NCBI GenBank assembly: GCA_035772785.1
Contig: JAOCPU010000057.1
Coordinates: forward strand, 1 to 64,000
Origin: Phlebiopsis flavidoalba
Lineage: Eukaryota; Basidiomycota; Agaricomycetes; Polyporales; Phanerochaetaceae
Length of the DNA stretch: 64,000 nt
Direction: 5' to 3'
Shown: in pieces, positions 45,958 through 56,796 of the stretch
Layout: each line of letters starts with the position of its first letter
How positions within the stretch are numbered: position 1 is the first letter of the stretch
Made by a program: the position numbers and the translations under genes
The notes under the pieces: generated by a model
Told to the model about the DNA's origin: nothing
Seen by the model: the letters and a program-made list of their open reading frames with translations, nothing else
Database searches by the model: none

Positions 45958-47005
45958 CCTATAATATAAAAAGGCTATATGCTCTGGTGCTTTTGAGCCG
46001 TTATCCGTTCCCTTTGCAATGTCCTGGTGAGCTTCTATATAAAAAACAGTGAGAAAGCAAGCATAGCAAAGACCTACCTAAGAGCTAGCACTTGCACTGG
46101 AAACAATACATAGAACCGGAAGTGTGGAGCAAAGAGGATAAGATTCACTCATGTAATATATGCCATTAACCACAAACTATTTACTTTGCCTATATTATCT
46201 TCTTGTAACCTTTTAGGAGTTTTATAGTACTATCAAGACACTTGGCATATTTTTTCAAGTCCTCCATAAAAAGCTTGTCATATGCCATAGCAATCTCATG
46301 CTGGTATTATTCTGATCAAATATCATGCATCACTTTTTTTCACCAGCTCTGATAAAGTGCTAAATGATAAGAAATATTTGTAAGATGTAAAAGTGTATTT
46401 ATAACTTATAAATGGATTAATGCATGTTGGATTCATGATGGAGAAATATATATTATATTTGTTGATAAGACTTGCAGTATTTAATTGAACACATATTGCT
46501 TACCATAACTCTCAATAATTTGACACTGTATTTGCAATGGTGTCTTATTTTTGTTATTGACTTTTTCCAACTTATCAAGCTTGAGAGCTTTTATATCATC
46601 TTATACTGCTCTACCAGATACAGTAAGATTGTAAACCTTCCAGATATCAATGATACCTTTCACAGGATAAGAATCAGTTTGCACTTGTGAACCATTTTAG
46701 ATATAATTGCATGTGTTTTAAGAAGAATGGGTCTAAGTTAAAGTTTACCTAAGAGTTCCAGCCAATCATCCAAATGTATCCAGTGCAATGGAGAAGTTGG
46801 AAGAGAGCTCTGGTCAGATACATCCTACTTGCATGCAACATGAGTGGGCATAACAGATCTGAATAGTAGGGGCATGTTATATATAATAGCTTGCTTTATA
46901 CTCTTTTTGGCATCCGTTGAATCCAAGAAAGTCTCAGTCATGATCTTTTCCAGCCAGACTTCTTGAGTCCATACAGTGAAAAGGGCATTGCAAAATCCTT
47001 TTGCA
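45958..47005. other. AT-rich stretch without recognisable genes
   Basis: Only short motif-free ORFs. The first about 40 bases are the right flank of the solo LTR insertion site. Confidence 0.45.
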
Positions 47006-47007
47006 TA

Positions 47008-47882
47008 TAGTGACTGACAAAAATATGTCACACTTGGATATGTGAGCATCTAAAGAATATGTTGTAAGATATTGATGTGAGCAACTATAGAAAAGCGATT
47101 TTTTTTGTAGAATACTATAGTGATGAATATTATTTTTAGAATTAACACATATACCATATATGGCAGCTATGATGGTATGATAACAAATACATTGAAACTG
47201 CACTAATAGAAGATTTTCTTTATTATATAACTAAATGAAAAAAAAATATGCATTTTATAATATCATTGATAAAATATCTTGATTCATGAGTAATTGTATA
47301 AAAAGCATGCATAATACATATTTTGATATCATTATTAAATGAATGTTAATGCTTTTTGTCACAGCTGTATGTAAAATACTATTTGATTTATATTGGCTGT
47401 AATAGAGTATGTGGTAGCATCTGATTTTTGTCAGCTATGGAGAGAAAAACACTGAATGTGTAAAAAAAATTGAAAGATATATCGCTGTAAAGTGTGGCAA
47501 GTTACAAATAAAATCTTATTTTGACATTGCTTACTCTAAATTGTTGTAGCTATGATGTGTAGCTAGCCCATGGTAAGCTGTGATGCATTATATATACAGT
47601 ATAAAGATAGTATTGAGGTATTTTTCAATATTAATTTTCAAATGCAAACCATTTTTATTACTGTACAATAAAAGAATCTTTGATAAGAGCAAATTAAGTG
47701 CATGTGCTCATTATCCAACAGCTATTACTACTTATGGTATATGTGAATATATCAAGAATAGCTCTTTATGCTATTCTATACAATTCTCATTATAGTTTTG
47801 CAATAGCTCTCTTTATAGATATCTTATTCAAAATTCTGTGAGTACTCAATATCTAAGTGTGACATACTTTTGTCAATCACTG
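47008..47882 (-). mobile_element. Tc1/mariner-like non-autonomous element, copy B
   Basis: Ends TAGTGACTGACAAAAATATG and CATACTTTTGTCAATCACTG, flanked by TA (47006-47007, 47883-47884), 875 bp. Orientation is opposite to copy A. Left and right halves are themselves inverted relatives over more than 200 bp. It holds 70-90 codon ORFs on both strands (47580-47795 plus, 46934-47203 minus) that are shared with other copies but resemble no transposase. Confidence 0.85.
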
Positions 47883-48097
47883 TATGGCCAAACGGAGTCC
47901 AATGCAAATTCTTAAACTCTGCAATTTGACATTAATACTGGATGACTTACAGAAATCAACTATATTACCAAGTTTTGCTAAATTCCATATCCAATCCGTT
48001 GTATAATTGAATGCAAATATAAGTTTTACTGTTGCATCAATGCTTTCTCATTCAAACTTTGTCATCAACTGGAAAGAATTTCACTATTGCTGCAATT

Positions 48098-48405
48098 CAC
48101 TCCACACGGTCCGTTGTGCGAGTACGAGATAGATTGCGGGCTGCTGCTGCCCAAGCGGGGGAACTGAAAGGAGCAAAAGCTATGTACATCCATGGCCTCG
48201 AAGGCCTTATATACCGTATCCGTGTCCGAGCCCTATGCCCTGGGCATAGGGTATACTACCGCAGTATCATGCCAAGTCGGATGTCTAAACATCTAGTGGG
48301 GGTCTTGGCGGAGCAGTGAACAAGGCAAAAAGAAGTGGAATGCAGGCTAACCCAAATGAGGAAAGAAGAACGAGAACGACCAAAAGAGGAAATGAAATCG
48401 TAACA
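48098..48405 (-). repeat. 3' LTR of the chromovirus
   Basis: About 307 bp, matching the LTR at 55845-56164. Shared landmarks: CACTCCACACGGTCCGTTGT at one end, GCCCTATGCCCTGGGCATAG (a near-palindrome) in the middle, and GGAAATGAAATCGTAACA at the other. A purine run complementary to TTACCCCCCGGTC (48406-48418) adjoins its inner edge and is a candidate polypurine tract. Confidence 0.88.
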
Positions 48406-48447
48406 TTACCCCCCGGTCTAGCATTTGAACCCCTGTTCAAACACCTA

Positions 48448-49995
48448 TTACATAGCCTCCCAGTTGATGTCGTCGCCGTACATGTCGGAGTAGTAGGCGG
48501 GCTCCTCCATCTCCAGGTCGCGGGCGATGAGCTTGGGGCACTGTTCAAGGTAGTGTCCTGCTGCCCATTTGTCGCAGCCGGTGCATTGATACGCTTTCCG
48601 GGACGGGCATTGACGTTGGAGGTGCCCGGGACGTGAGAGTCGGCAAATGTGGCAGTAGTACTGGTCAGGCGCAATGCACGCGCCCAGTGTCCGTGTTTGC
48701 CGCATTTCCCGCACCTGGCGTTGTCGGAGCACTGCTGCCCGAAGCCATACTGTTGGAGGGGGCGGGTTTTCGAGTCGCCAATTTTCGGTGAGGACGAGTC
48801 TGGCGGGGGCGGGGGCGTGGGGTGTGGGTTTGATGGTGGCGAATTCGGGTGGCGCAGTACGAGATCGTCCGGCATGAGAGGTGGAGGGAATGGTGAAGAT
48901 GGGAACGGGTTTTTCGTTTCGGCTTTTGAGACGATGCCCGAGTCGGTGGTCTTGCCGGAGCCGAGGTCGCTCGAGCGGCCTCAGGACGAGGGGAAGCAGG
49001 AGCAGGAGGGGGTGCGAAGCGGAAGATCGGGTCTTGGTGCGGAGAGGTCGACCTGGGGTAGGGAGTGGTGCGTCGCTCCGCACGTTTTGCTTGCCCTTGT
49101 CTTTGCGTTGTGTGGAGGAAGTGGGTGACGGGGAGCTCGAGGGCGGCGGAGGCGTGTGTGTGCCCCAGTTGTCGGTGGGCTTATTCGGCGTCGGCGTGCT
49201 CTCGAAACCGACACCGAGGGTCAGTGGTCTTTTTTTCTTCTTCTTCTCCCCTCCTCCTGGCCGCATAAGCAGCCGCTAACTCCAATCCTTCGTCTTCGTC
49301 AAACTCCCCTCTCTCCCTCCTACAGTAAACTTCGTAGTGTAGGCGTAACGTCCTCGGCGCCGAGCTCGTGAAGCTCGTGGAGCCATGCACCTATTTTGTG
49401 GTTTTCTTCTATGGCGTCTTTTTCACCCATTCGTTGTGTGATTCGAAGAGGGCAACCTTTGCAGAGATTTTCTTAAATAAGTCAGAGATTTGTTGGACGT
49501 ACTGTTCGAGCTCGTCGATGGTTTCGGCGAGGATCTCGTTGGTTCGTTCCACCCCTCCTTCTAGCTGGTCGTTGTTCCAGCGGAACCGGTTAAGACCTTG
49601 TATGTAGGTCGAACTGGTCTCACCCGAAGCGGGTAAACCCTGTCACCGTTGTCATCGCGGGCGCGGAGTAGCCCATTGACAAGGGCGTATCGCTGGATAT
49701 TGCCCAGCCTTCCACTTGTGGGGTAGTCTCGGGTGTATGTTGTAGGGTGGTAGTGGGGGACCCTATCGAGGAGGGTGGAGAGAGTGCGGCGGTGGACTGG
49801 TGCGTACTGTTGGGATAAGACTCGTTCGTCCTTGGTGACAACATCGAGTTGCCAGTCGCGGTGGGTGACGCCATCGTGAGCGTAGATCTCTCTGGTGAAT
49901 GCGGGGAGGATGTGGGGGAGTCGAGAGATGAAGGTGAAGTTCCCTCGTTTGTCATTGTCAGCGTTGGCGGTGTAGAGTCTGGAGGTGGAGGCCAT
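48448..49995 (-). CDS. Extra ORF downstream of the chromodomain, with coiled coil and tandem zinc knuckles
   Basis: Not a canonical gypsy gene. From MASTSRLYTANADNDKRGN (49995) it runs through a conserved-looking N-terminal region (FISRLPHILPAF, RDWQLDVVTKDERVL), a helical segment in the next frame (EILAETIDELEQYVQQISDL, about 49530-49470), a Pro/Ser/Arg-rich linker, then cysteine knuckles: CGKCGKHGHWARA (about 48715), CHICRLSRPGHLQRQC (about 48650-48605) and CTGCDKWAAGHYLEQC (about 48590-48540), ending DDINWEAM at 48448. The last two fit CX2CX6HX4C, longer than the classic gag knuckle. Two or more frame changes interrupt it. Its place between pol and the 3' LTR, and nucleic-acid-binding fingers, suggest an accessory element protein or captured gene. 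Confidence 0.6.
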
Positions 49996-50017
49996 TGTGA
50001 TTGTGTTACTGGGGGGG

Positions 50018-50329
50018 TTAGACGAGTGTGTTTGGCCTGGGAGTGAGAAGTATTCCTTTTTCCTTATTATACTCTTCGAGTATCTCTTGGGCGTGAGAGA
50101 ATGCCAACTCGGGTTCCCAGGAGTTTTTCTCCGTGGCTTGGCCCTTCCATTTCACGAGATATTCGAGGTTTCCACAACGTTGGCGGTGATTGATTATCGC
50201 CTTGATCTCGTATTCTTCGTATCCATCGATGAGATCAGGTGGTGGACTGATGTAATTGGGCCCGTGCTGTTTGTGTTGTCTTCGTACGGGGTTAGAAGGG
50301 AAGCGGGAGAAGACGTCGTGGCATTTCAT
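50018..50329 (-). CDS. Chromodomain at the C-terminus of integrase
   Basis: YEIKAIINHRQRCGNLEYLV and KWKGQATEKNSWEPELAF are followed by HAQEILEEYNK, a complete chromodomain with the beta-strand YLVKWKG core and the WEP motif. Chromoviral chromodomains recognise methylated H3K9 or related marks to guide integration. One aromatic cage position (the residue before EIKAI, Y) and the W of KWKG are present. Confidence 0.88.
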   Translation of the reverse strand: MKCHDVFSRFPSNPVRRQHKQHGPNYISPPPDLIDGYEEYEIKAIINHRQRCGNLEYLVKWKGQATEKNSWEPELAFSHAQEILEEYNKEKGILLTPRPNTLV

Positions 50330-50414
50330 CTGTCTAGGGAGAGTTAGACGGTACCACCAGAGGACTGAGAACTTTCCTTTATTACAAAGGACCTTCTCGT
50401 TTGGGTGCCATCTT

Positions 50415-51580
50415 TCAGAAGGGATACCCCGTGTCCAGGTTCTTGGTTTCTAGCCACACCTTCTGCCCTTCTTTGAATGGGGTGAAGGAGTGGCGTAACC
50501 GTCCTGCCATGCGTTGTTGTGCAAGTTCTAGAGCTGCTTGAGCTCCCGCGTCGGCTTTCTGCTTGGTAAGAATCCATTCCTCGACTATTGGTACTTTTTG
50601 TCTTTGGAAATTCACTTGGGATGGCTTTGGGGTGACTTCTGTACATGAGAAAGAAGGGCGTGTTTTTGGTGGCAGTGTGTACCCGGTTGTTGATGGCAAA
50701 TTACGCGGTGGGTAGTTTCTCCACCCAGGTATGTGGGTAGCTAGCACAGTACAGGCGGAAGTATATCTCAATTTCCCTGTTCATGCGTTCGGTTTTCTCC
50801 GTCGGTTTGGAGATGGTATGCGGTGGACATGCGCTGGTCAATGTGGAGTAGCTTGCATAACTCTCGCATGACTTGAGCATCGAATTGGGGGCCTCTATCG
50901 GATAGAAAAACGTCACAGAGGCCAAACCTCCGGTAGACGTGGTCATGATAGAGGGGCGCCGTCCGCACTGCAGTGACCGTTTCGTCAGTTGGGATAGGAA
51001 ATTACCCCCTTAGTAGCATCATGGTCGACTACGACCATCAGAGCATTATAAGGGCCGGACTGAGGGAGATGTGTCACGAAATTGCAAGTGACAAAGGCAA
51101 AGGGGCGTCCCCGCGAGCGATGGGTTTGATCGGTGTAAGGGGCGGAATAGTAGGATGAGTGTTCACTTTCATCTGTTGGCATGCCGCGCAACCCTTGACA
51201 TAGTTGGAAACAAATCTCGCCATCCCTGGCCAATAGTACGCACGTGCCAGGGCAGCCTGAGTGTTATAGCGGCCGGGGTGGCCCGCTCCAGGGGTGTCGT
51301 GATGGAGTCTCACTATCCTTTGTTTGAGGGGTAGACTATCGGGTACGTAGAGTTTGTTATCGAAAAGTAAAATCCCGTCATCTATGCGCCATTGACGGCG
51401 ATGCGTACGCAAAGGTGGGGTTGCGTTTGGGTCGACAACTGCCACGAGAGCAGCGCGCTCGATAGTGTCCAAAGGGTACGCTCTTCGTGCTTCGTCTTCG
51501 ATGGTTGGAATATCCTCGGTAGAGATAGCGTGAATGGCATGTTTTGTTCCAAACTTGTCCTCGTTTCCATGCTTTGACAA
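50415..51580 (-). CDS. Integrase (HHCC and DDE core), frame-disrupted
   Basis: Zinc-binding domain: LHHDTPGAGHPGRYNT and GCAACQQMK (about 51315-51180). Core: a CNFVTHLPQS block (about 51085-51055) where family members have Asp immediately before Phe, so the first catalytic Asp reads Asn; FLSDRGPQFDAQ (about 50910-50875, second Asp); AYHLQTDGE (about 50825-50800, catalytic Glu). A C-terminal part includes RRLRHSFTPFKEGQKVWLET-like sequence to 50415. At least three frame changes lie between these blocks. Confidence 0.85.
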
Positions 51581-52145
51581 GTTCCAGAACGAAACTGGTA
51601 GGTGATGAAATGGGGAGAAGCCACAGCCAATCCTCGAGCAGGATGAGATTGTCGTTGTCTAGTTTGCCGTGGCTGTGACTGTCTTGACGTGTAAGTCCAT
51701 CGCTTTGAGGCATGTCTTTGCCTGCGCGGTGCTGGAGAGTGTACCGGTATTGCTGTAGTGTATGCCACCAGCGAGCTTGTCGTTGGTTAAGTCGTCTAGG
51801 TTGACGGAAGTAAGTGAGATTCATGTGATCGGTAATGACGCGGATTGGGTAGGGGGCTCCGTAGAAATATTTGTGGAATTCCTCGAAGGCGCAGATAATC
51901 GCTAGGAGTTCTCTGTCGTAGATGTCGTAGTTGCGTTCAGTCTCCGAGAGTGATTGAGAGATGTATGCGACAGGATGCCAATAACCATCCTCATCTTGTT
52001 GACGGAGTACTCCGCCAGTTGCGTATAATGATGCATCGGTTTCCAGTTCGAAGGGTTTGGCTTTATCTGCCATATCCGGAGTACTGGTTAAGTTGCGAAT
52101 AACTTCTTGAGCTCGTCGAAGGCCAGTTTGCATTCCGCTGACCAC
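51378..52145 (-). CDS. RNase H domain and pol linker
   Basis: [20 protein letters not shown] (catalytic Asp), [20 protein letters not shown] and [19 protein letters not shown] (catalytic Glu and following helix), then [11 protein letters not shown] (third acidic residue) and the [16 protein letters not shown] end typical of gypsy RNase H. It overlaps the RT frame at 52088-52145 but in another frame, so one base change separates them. Confidence 0.88.
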   Translation of the reverse strand: MVSGMQTGLRRAQEVIRNLTSTPDMADKAKPFELETDASLYATGGVLRQQDEDGYWHPVAYISQSLSETERNYDIYDRELLAIICAFEEFHKYFYGAPYPIRVITDHMNLTYFRQPRRLNQRQARWWHTLQQYRYTLQHRAGKDMPQSDGLTRQDSHSHGKLDNDNLILLEDWLWLLPISSPTSFVLELVKAWKRGQVWNKTCHSRYLYRGYSNHRRRSTKSVPFGHYRARCSRGSCRPKRNPTFAYASPSMAHR

Positions 52146-52984
52146 TGGAATACCTGATTCTTTTTGGTCAATCCATTGAGAGGCTTGGCCAAGTCCGAAA
52201 ATTTGGGTATGAATCGCCGATAAAAGTTGGCAAATCCGAGGAACCTTCGCACTTGTTTGACGGTGGTGGGAGTTGGCCAGTTTAGAATACCCTCGACTTT
52301 GGCTGTGTCCATTTCAACATGGTTGTGGGAGATAATGAGCCCGAGGTATTCCACTTTGTCACGATCAATAAAACATTTCTCAAGTTTGAGAAATAGGTCG
52401 TTGTCCCGTAGTTTCTGGAGTACCTGTCGTGTACGCATATGGTGTTCTGTCATGTTGTCCGAGTATAGAATCATATCATCCATGTAGATCTGGAGCCATC
52501 CTTCGTTTACTTCTTCCCGAAAGATGTCATCCATCATTGCTTGAAATGTTGCTGGTGAATTGCATAATCCGAAGAACATCACCGTTGGTTCAAATGTTCC
52601 GTATTTTGTTTTGAACGCCGCTTTCCATTGGTCCCCTTCCTTGATACGCACGTTGTTGTAACCAGATCGTAGATCGAACTTGGTGAAGATGCCTGATCCA
52701 GTGAGTTGATCAATGACTTCACTTGTGTTGGGTACAGGGTAGCAGTTCTCGATGGTGCCGGCATTCAAGTATCGGTAATCTTGGCAAGGTCGAAGTGAAC
52801 CCCCTTTCTTGCCTACAAAGAAAAAGGGTGATGTCATAGGGGATTTGGATGGTCGAATGTACCCCTTATCGAGGTTCTCCTTGATAAAGTCCTTCAATGC
52901 TTTTTCTTCTGCCGGTGCCACACAGCGTACATGGGGAAGTCCTTTGGGATGAAGTCGGGCTTCAGATCGATGGCATGATCCCAA
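52088..52984 (-). CDS. Reverse transcriptase
   Basis: An intact 298-codon frame with all RT blocks: [97 protein letters not shown] (YMDD catalytic pair), [19 protein letters not shown], and the connection piece [20 protein letters not shown]. This is the best-preserved part of the element. Confidence 0.95.
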   Translation of the reverse strand: MGSCHRSEARLHPKGLPHVRCVAPAEEKALKDFIKENLDKGYIRPSKSPMTSPFFFVGKKGGSLRPCQDYRYLNAGTIENCYPVPNTSEVIDQLTGSGIFTKFDLRSGYNNVRIKEGDQWKAAFKTKYGTFEPTVMFFGLCNSPATFQAMMDDIFREEVNEGWLQIYMDDMILYSDNMTEHHMRTRQVLQKLRDNDLFLKLEKCFIDRDKVEYLGLIISHNHVEMDTAKVEGILNWPTPTTVKQVRRFLGFANFYRRFIPKFSDLAKPLNGLTKKNQVFQWSAECKLAFDELKKLFAT

Positions 52985-53222
52985 GGTCGAGATTGGGGGA
53001 ACCGTTCCGACTGCTTCTTGTCAAAGACATCAGCAAAGTCTTGGAATTTGGTTGGGACCTGTGTTTGTTTCTCCGGTGTGTTCTTGTGCTAGGGATGTTG
53101 CTGTGGTCATCTTTGTGCAGACCCACATGTCTTCGACAGCATCCTCGATCGAATCCTGACCAATTTCTCGAAAGAGAACATGCCCAGAGTCTGGAAGGTA
53201 GGCTATGATGAATTTGTCGTCC

Positions 53223-53780
53223 TCATGTTTGTGTCGCCGGTTTGTCGATAGGTAGGAAGTCGGGGGTGATTGTCTGTATATGGAACCTGGCAGGGATAGG
53301 CTTGGGAATCTTTAGATTGGGACGAAGTCGCAATGTTCCTGTTCTCCAGTTGATCTCCGGGTTGTGCTCCTTAAGCCAAGTCATACCCAGGATGATGTCT
53401 TGTTTACCTAGGGCAGTGACAAAGAGGGGGGTTTTGACGTAACTGTCTCCTATATGTAGATCCACTACAGTGCTGTGTGTGATAGCACCAAGTTCGTTTG
53501 CGCTGCCGTCGACGTTATACACCGGTATGGCTTGAGGTAGGTGGGTGGTTTTGAGCTGTAGGGTGTTCACCAATCGTTGATTTATGAACATCCCGCTGGC
53601 TCCAGAATTGATTAAAGCCTTCGTTTTATGTCCGACATTGTCTCTCGATGTTAAGGTAACTGGGATATGCATTGATTGGCCGTTCATGTCGGCGACTAAT
53701 ACAGAGTTAATCGAGAGACGGAGGGGTTGGGTAGTTGGTTCACAACCCCTGACTAAAAAGACTGGTTGGAACTTTCGCAT
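53223..53780 (-). CDS. Retroviral-type aspartic protease with Asp-to-Asn active site
   Basis: A pepsin-like half-protease: TLTSRDNVGHKTKALINSGA then SGMFINQRLV (about 53620-53570), where ALIDSGA is expected; the active-site Asp reads Asn. GKQDIILGMTWLKEHNPEIN (about 53410-53350) is the second conserved strand (ILGMxWL). The codon before is ATC and the mutated codon AAT, so the ancestral ATC-GAT contained a CpG; a CpG-to-CpA change explains it. Confidence 0.85.
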   Translation of the reverse strand: MRKFQPVFLVRGCEPTTQPLRLSINSVLVADMNGQSMHIPVTLTSRDNVGHKTKALINSGASGMFINQRLVNTLQLKTTHLPQAIPVYNVDGSANELGAITHSTVVDLHIGDSYVKTPLFVTALGKQDIILGMTWLKEHNPEINWRTGTLRLRPNLKIPKPIPARFHIQTITPDFLPIDKPATQT

Positions 53781-55701
53781 ACGGCTTTGAAATTGGCTTT
53801 ATCCTCGTCTCCCAGGTTTTGGGTGGGCGCAGAGGTGGTGGCGAGGGGGAATTCCGTGGTTTCCTCGTTGCTTTCAGTGTCTATATGACGAACGTTTGCT
53901 TTGGCTTTCTTTGGGCAGTTCGATGCCCAATGCCCTACTTCAGAGCAGATGAAACACTTCATCGGCTTGGCTTGCCCTCCTTGCATTGTGTTCCTCCAGC
54001 CTCCTTGCCCATTGCTTCCTCCCTGCCCTCGTTTTTGTTCCCTCTTTGGTGAAGGACAACTGCGGGCAAGGTGCCCGTATCCTTGGCAGTTGTAGCACTT
54101 CTGTCCTCCCAATTCAGTGCAATCAATATCCATGGGTTCTCCGTATTGATGAGAGGAGTCGTTGTTTTGAGAACTCCGATGAGTAGTTCAACCGTGTGGA
54201 TAATATCGTCCGCTTCCAACATAATTGATTCCAGTTCTACGGCCTTTTTCCATCCATGCCACCAAAGTGGTAGGTCTGTCGGTGGTGGGTAGGAGAGAGA
54301 ATTTGTTTCAAGAGATCCCCCTTGAGGGCTTTCTTGAATTGAGGTAGGAATGAGTTGTTGGTGTCGGCCTCGCCTGCCTGTGCGAGTAGGGTACGGAATC
54401 GGGATACAAGTGTGACAGCCGTTGGGAGTTTAAGCTGGTTTTGCCTTATTTTGTCTAAACCAATGGAGGCTCGGTTTTTCTCATTGGGAGATTTGTATGT
54501 TCTCTCGAAGTCGCTGACAAAGGTTGTGAAGGGTGGCCATGCATTTCCTGATGCGTATCCGTCCGTCTTCGCCTTGGCCCAATCCTTGGCCGTTCCTCCC
54601 ATGTAGGACTTCATGTAGATAATCTTCTTCACATCATCGGTGAAGGTGGCGGCGTTGGCGGTAATGTTATCCTGTACTGCATCCAGGAAATTCGCGGGTG
54701 AGGAGAGTATCTCCTGTGAAGGTTGGGGGTGGTGCTAATTTGACTTTCTCGTCCTCGTCCTGTGGCCCCAAAAACTCGTTGTAGGATGGCCTCCATTTCT
54801 TGTTGCGTTAATCCAGCAGGGGCAGCTCCTTGCTGCCTCTGTGCTCCCTGCACTTGCTGACCCTCCTTGTACTCCCTGCATTTGCTGACCTCCCTGTTGA
54901 CCTCCTTGTCCTTGTAAACCTGACATGTTAACGCCTGTGTTTTGAGGGGCGTTGAGCGTTACTGCCGGGATTACTGTCGGAGTTTCGTGTCGGTGTTGTG
55001 GTAGTTTTCGATTGGATCTACTTCAATTGGCTCGTCAACTGTTTTCTTCGACCGGTTCGGTTACTTCTTCCTCAAATTGTTCTACTTCGATGGGTTCGTC
55101 AATCTACTTCTTCGGCGGACTCGACTTGTTCCGCGAGTGGTTCTACTTCAACGGGTTCGTTGACTGTTTCTTCAGTAGGCTCTGTTTGTTCTTCCGCTGG
55201 CTCTGGTCTCGCTTCTTCACTGCTGTTGCTTTCGGGGGCAGCGAACCGTCCAGAGCTCTGTCTTTCGATGGGGGCAGGTGTTGCTGTTCGGGATATCACA
55301 GGGGTAGTGGTTCTTGAATGTCTCGGTGTACTCCTTCCTGCTGCTGGGATTCTCGCTGGAGTGTTTGGCCTGGTGGGGATCGGGTGGGGATCGGGGTAAC
55401 ACTTTGTTTTGTTCAATCGAAGAGGCCTTCGGGGGTGCTGCTGGGTGGGGCTTCCACTTTTTGTCTTGTCTACTTGTCTCCAAAATTCTCCTTGGGGACT
55501 TTGTTCCGTGAGTCTGTCAATGCGTGCTTTTCCTCCTTGGCGTTGGGTGCTGTTTGTGAGCCTGTGGGGACAGGGCTGGTACAAACACACGTATGCGTCT
55601 GCGTTATCGGTTTTGTCTGTAATCCAAAAGTAATGCTTCTCAGAGGTATTGAACCAATGATTCTTCCCTTGACACGGAAGATTGTCTGTTGTTGTTGCCA
55701 C
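53753..55701 (-). CDS. Gag polyprotein, frame-disrupted, two CCHC zinc knuckles
   Basis: Starts MATTTDNLPCQGKNHW at 55701, about 140 bp inside the 5' LTR. A Pro/Thr- and Glu-rich N-terminal region to about 55000 is followed by a Gln/Gly-rich piece (LQGQGGQQGGQQMQGVQGG, about 54920), a capsid-like helical domain (YMGGTAKDWAKAKTDGYASG, about 54610; FERTYKSPNEKNRASIGLDK; FRTLLAQAGEADTNNSFLPQ), and zinc knuckles CYNCQGYGHLARSC and CFICSEVGHWASNC (about 54095-53890), both CX2CX4HX4C. Frames change at least three times. Confidence 0.85.
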
Positions 55702-55844
55702 TTTGGCCGGGTTCGGATGAGCCCTTGGATCAGATCCGTTTGATCCTTGGGTTTGAGAGTGCGATAACTAGTCGAGTATCAAGAGTGATGTCGAGTGTGC
55801 TCGGTGAAGAGCTTTTGCTAATGTTAGGCTCGGGCTGCTGGTGT

Positions 55845-56164
55845 CACTCCACACGGTCCGTTGTGCGAGTACAAGATAGATTGGGGCTACAGCTGCCCAA
55901 GCGGGGGAACTAAAAGGAGCAAAAGCTAATGTACATCCATGGTCTCGAAGGCCCCATATACCCGGTACCGTATCCGTGTCCAAGCCCTATGCCCTGGGCA
56001 TAGGGTGTACTACCGCAGTATCATGCCAAGTTGGATTGTCTAAACATCTAGTAGGGTCTTGGCGGAGCAGTAAACAAGGCAAAAAGAAGTGGAATGCAGG
56101 CTAATCCCAAATGAGGAAAGAAGAAGAACGAGAACGAGCAAAAGAGGAAATGAAATCATAAACA
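55845..56164 (-). repeat. 5' LTR of the chromovirus
   Basis: About 320 bp, the transcriptional start side of the minus-strand element. Compared with the 3' LTR it shows many CpG-to-TpG or CpA differences, for example TACGAG versus TACAAG, AAGTCGG versus AAGTTGG, ATCGTAAC versus ATCATAAA. A TATA-like ATATA lies near its centre. No obvious tRNA-primed site (TGG...) follows at 55844, so the priming mode is unclear. Confidence 0.88.
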
Positions 56165-56345
56165 ATTAGATTGCTTTGGTGTTGTCGACATTGTGCTTCT
56201 CGCCAGTATTGAATATATTAAACCCTATTATAAAATAGTCAGTAGATCCAGATATTGGAGAAGTGGTCCCACATCAGTGGATATAAGACATATAAACCAA
56301 CATAACTACTTTTGTTTACCAAAAAAAATGTATCAGAGCTTTGAT
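56165..56345 (+). mobile_element. Copia-type LTR end and Met-tRNA primer binding site remnant
   Basis: GTGGTCCCACATCAGTGGAT followed by ATAAGACATATAAACC resembles LTR sequence of copia elements, and TGTATCAGAGCTTTGATAA (56329-56347) resembles the initiator-Met-tRNA primer site TGGTATCAGAGC. No readable gag-pol follows, and the left part may have been split off by the chromovirus insertion. Confidence 0.4.
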
Positions 56346-56796
56346 AACTTGTGATTTGTCTGTTCTTGCTATACCGCCTAGATACATTTTCAACAGTTCA
56401 ACATTAGTTCTGGAGGCATGTTAGGTAACAATACTAAAGGCTCATGTTTGTACTTTGTTAAAACTGAATTGTATATTTGTATCTCTGATCAGGCCCTTGT
56501 TTTGAGTGCTTGTATAAGGACAATCACGCTTTAGGTATGAGTTGTCAATAATCTTTACCACATTTGAGGTGCTAGTGCTGGTTTCTCTGTAAACAATTTC
56601 ATTTTGAGGTATGCACACCTTTAAGGGTTGTGGTACCTGAGCTGATCTTGAATCTAATATTGACTGCTTGAGTGATTGCAATGATCATCTTATTCAATAT
56701 ATATTTTTCCATACTTTATAATGTGTTCAATTTTAGATGTGTCTGTTGGTAGTCTATGAAGAGCACCAACGGAATCCATTAATTTGATGGCATCTA
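56346..56796. other. AT-rich stretch without recognisable genes
   Basis: A minus-strand 79-codon ORF (56442-56681) has no motif. It could be mutated retroelement interior. Confidence 0.4.

Larger units (their letters stand above)
48098..56162 (-). mobile_element. Ty3/gypsy chromovirus, about 8.07 kb, full-length but inactivated
   Basis: An LTR retrotransposon on the minus strand flanked by CAATT direct repeats (48093-48097 and 56163-56167). Order in its own sense: 5' LTR, gag with two zinc knuckles, protease, reverse transcriptase, RNase H, integrase, chromodomain, an extra zinc-knuckle ORF, 3' LTR. RT before integrase makes it Ty3/gypsy; the C-terminal chromodomain makes it a chromovirus, a group known to target heterochromatin. 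The two LTRs have diverged (roughly one change per ten bases by eye), largely at CpG sites, so the insertion is not recent. Frame changes occur in gag, pol and the last ORF. Exact LTR tips are uncertain because TG/CA and the target duplication overlap ambiguously. Confidence 0.92.

Noticed and set aside
49561..49995. An envelope gene in the chromovirus
   Set aside because: No signal peptide, membrane segment or glycoprotein character; the ORF continues into zinc knuckles.
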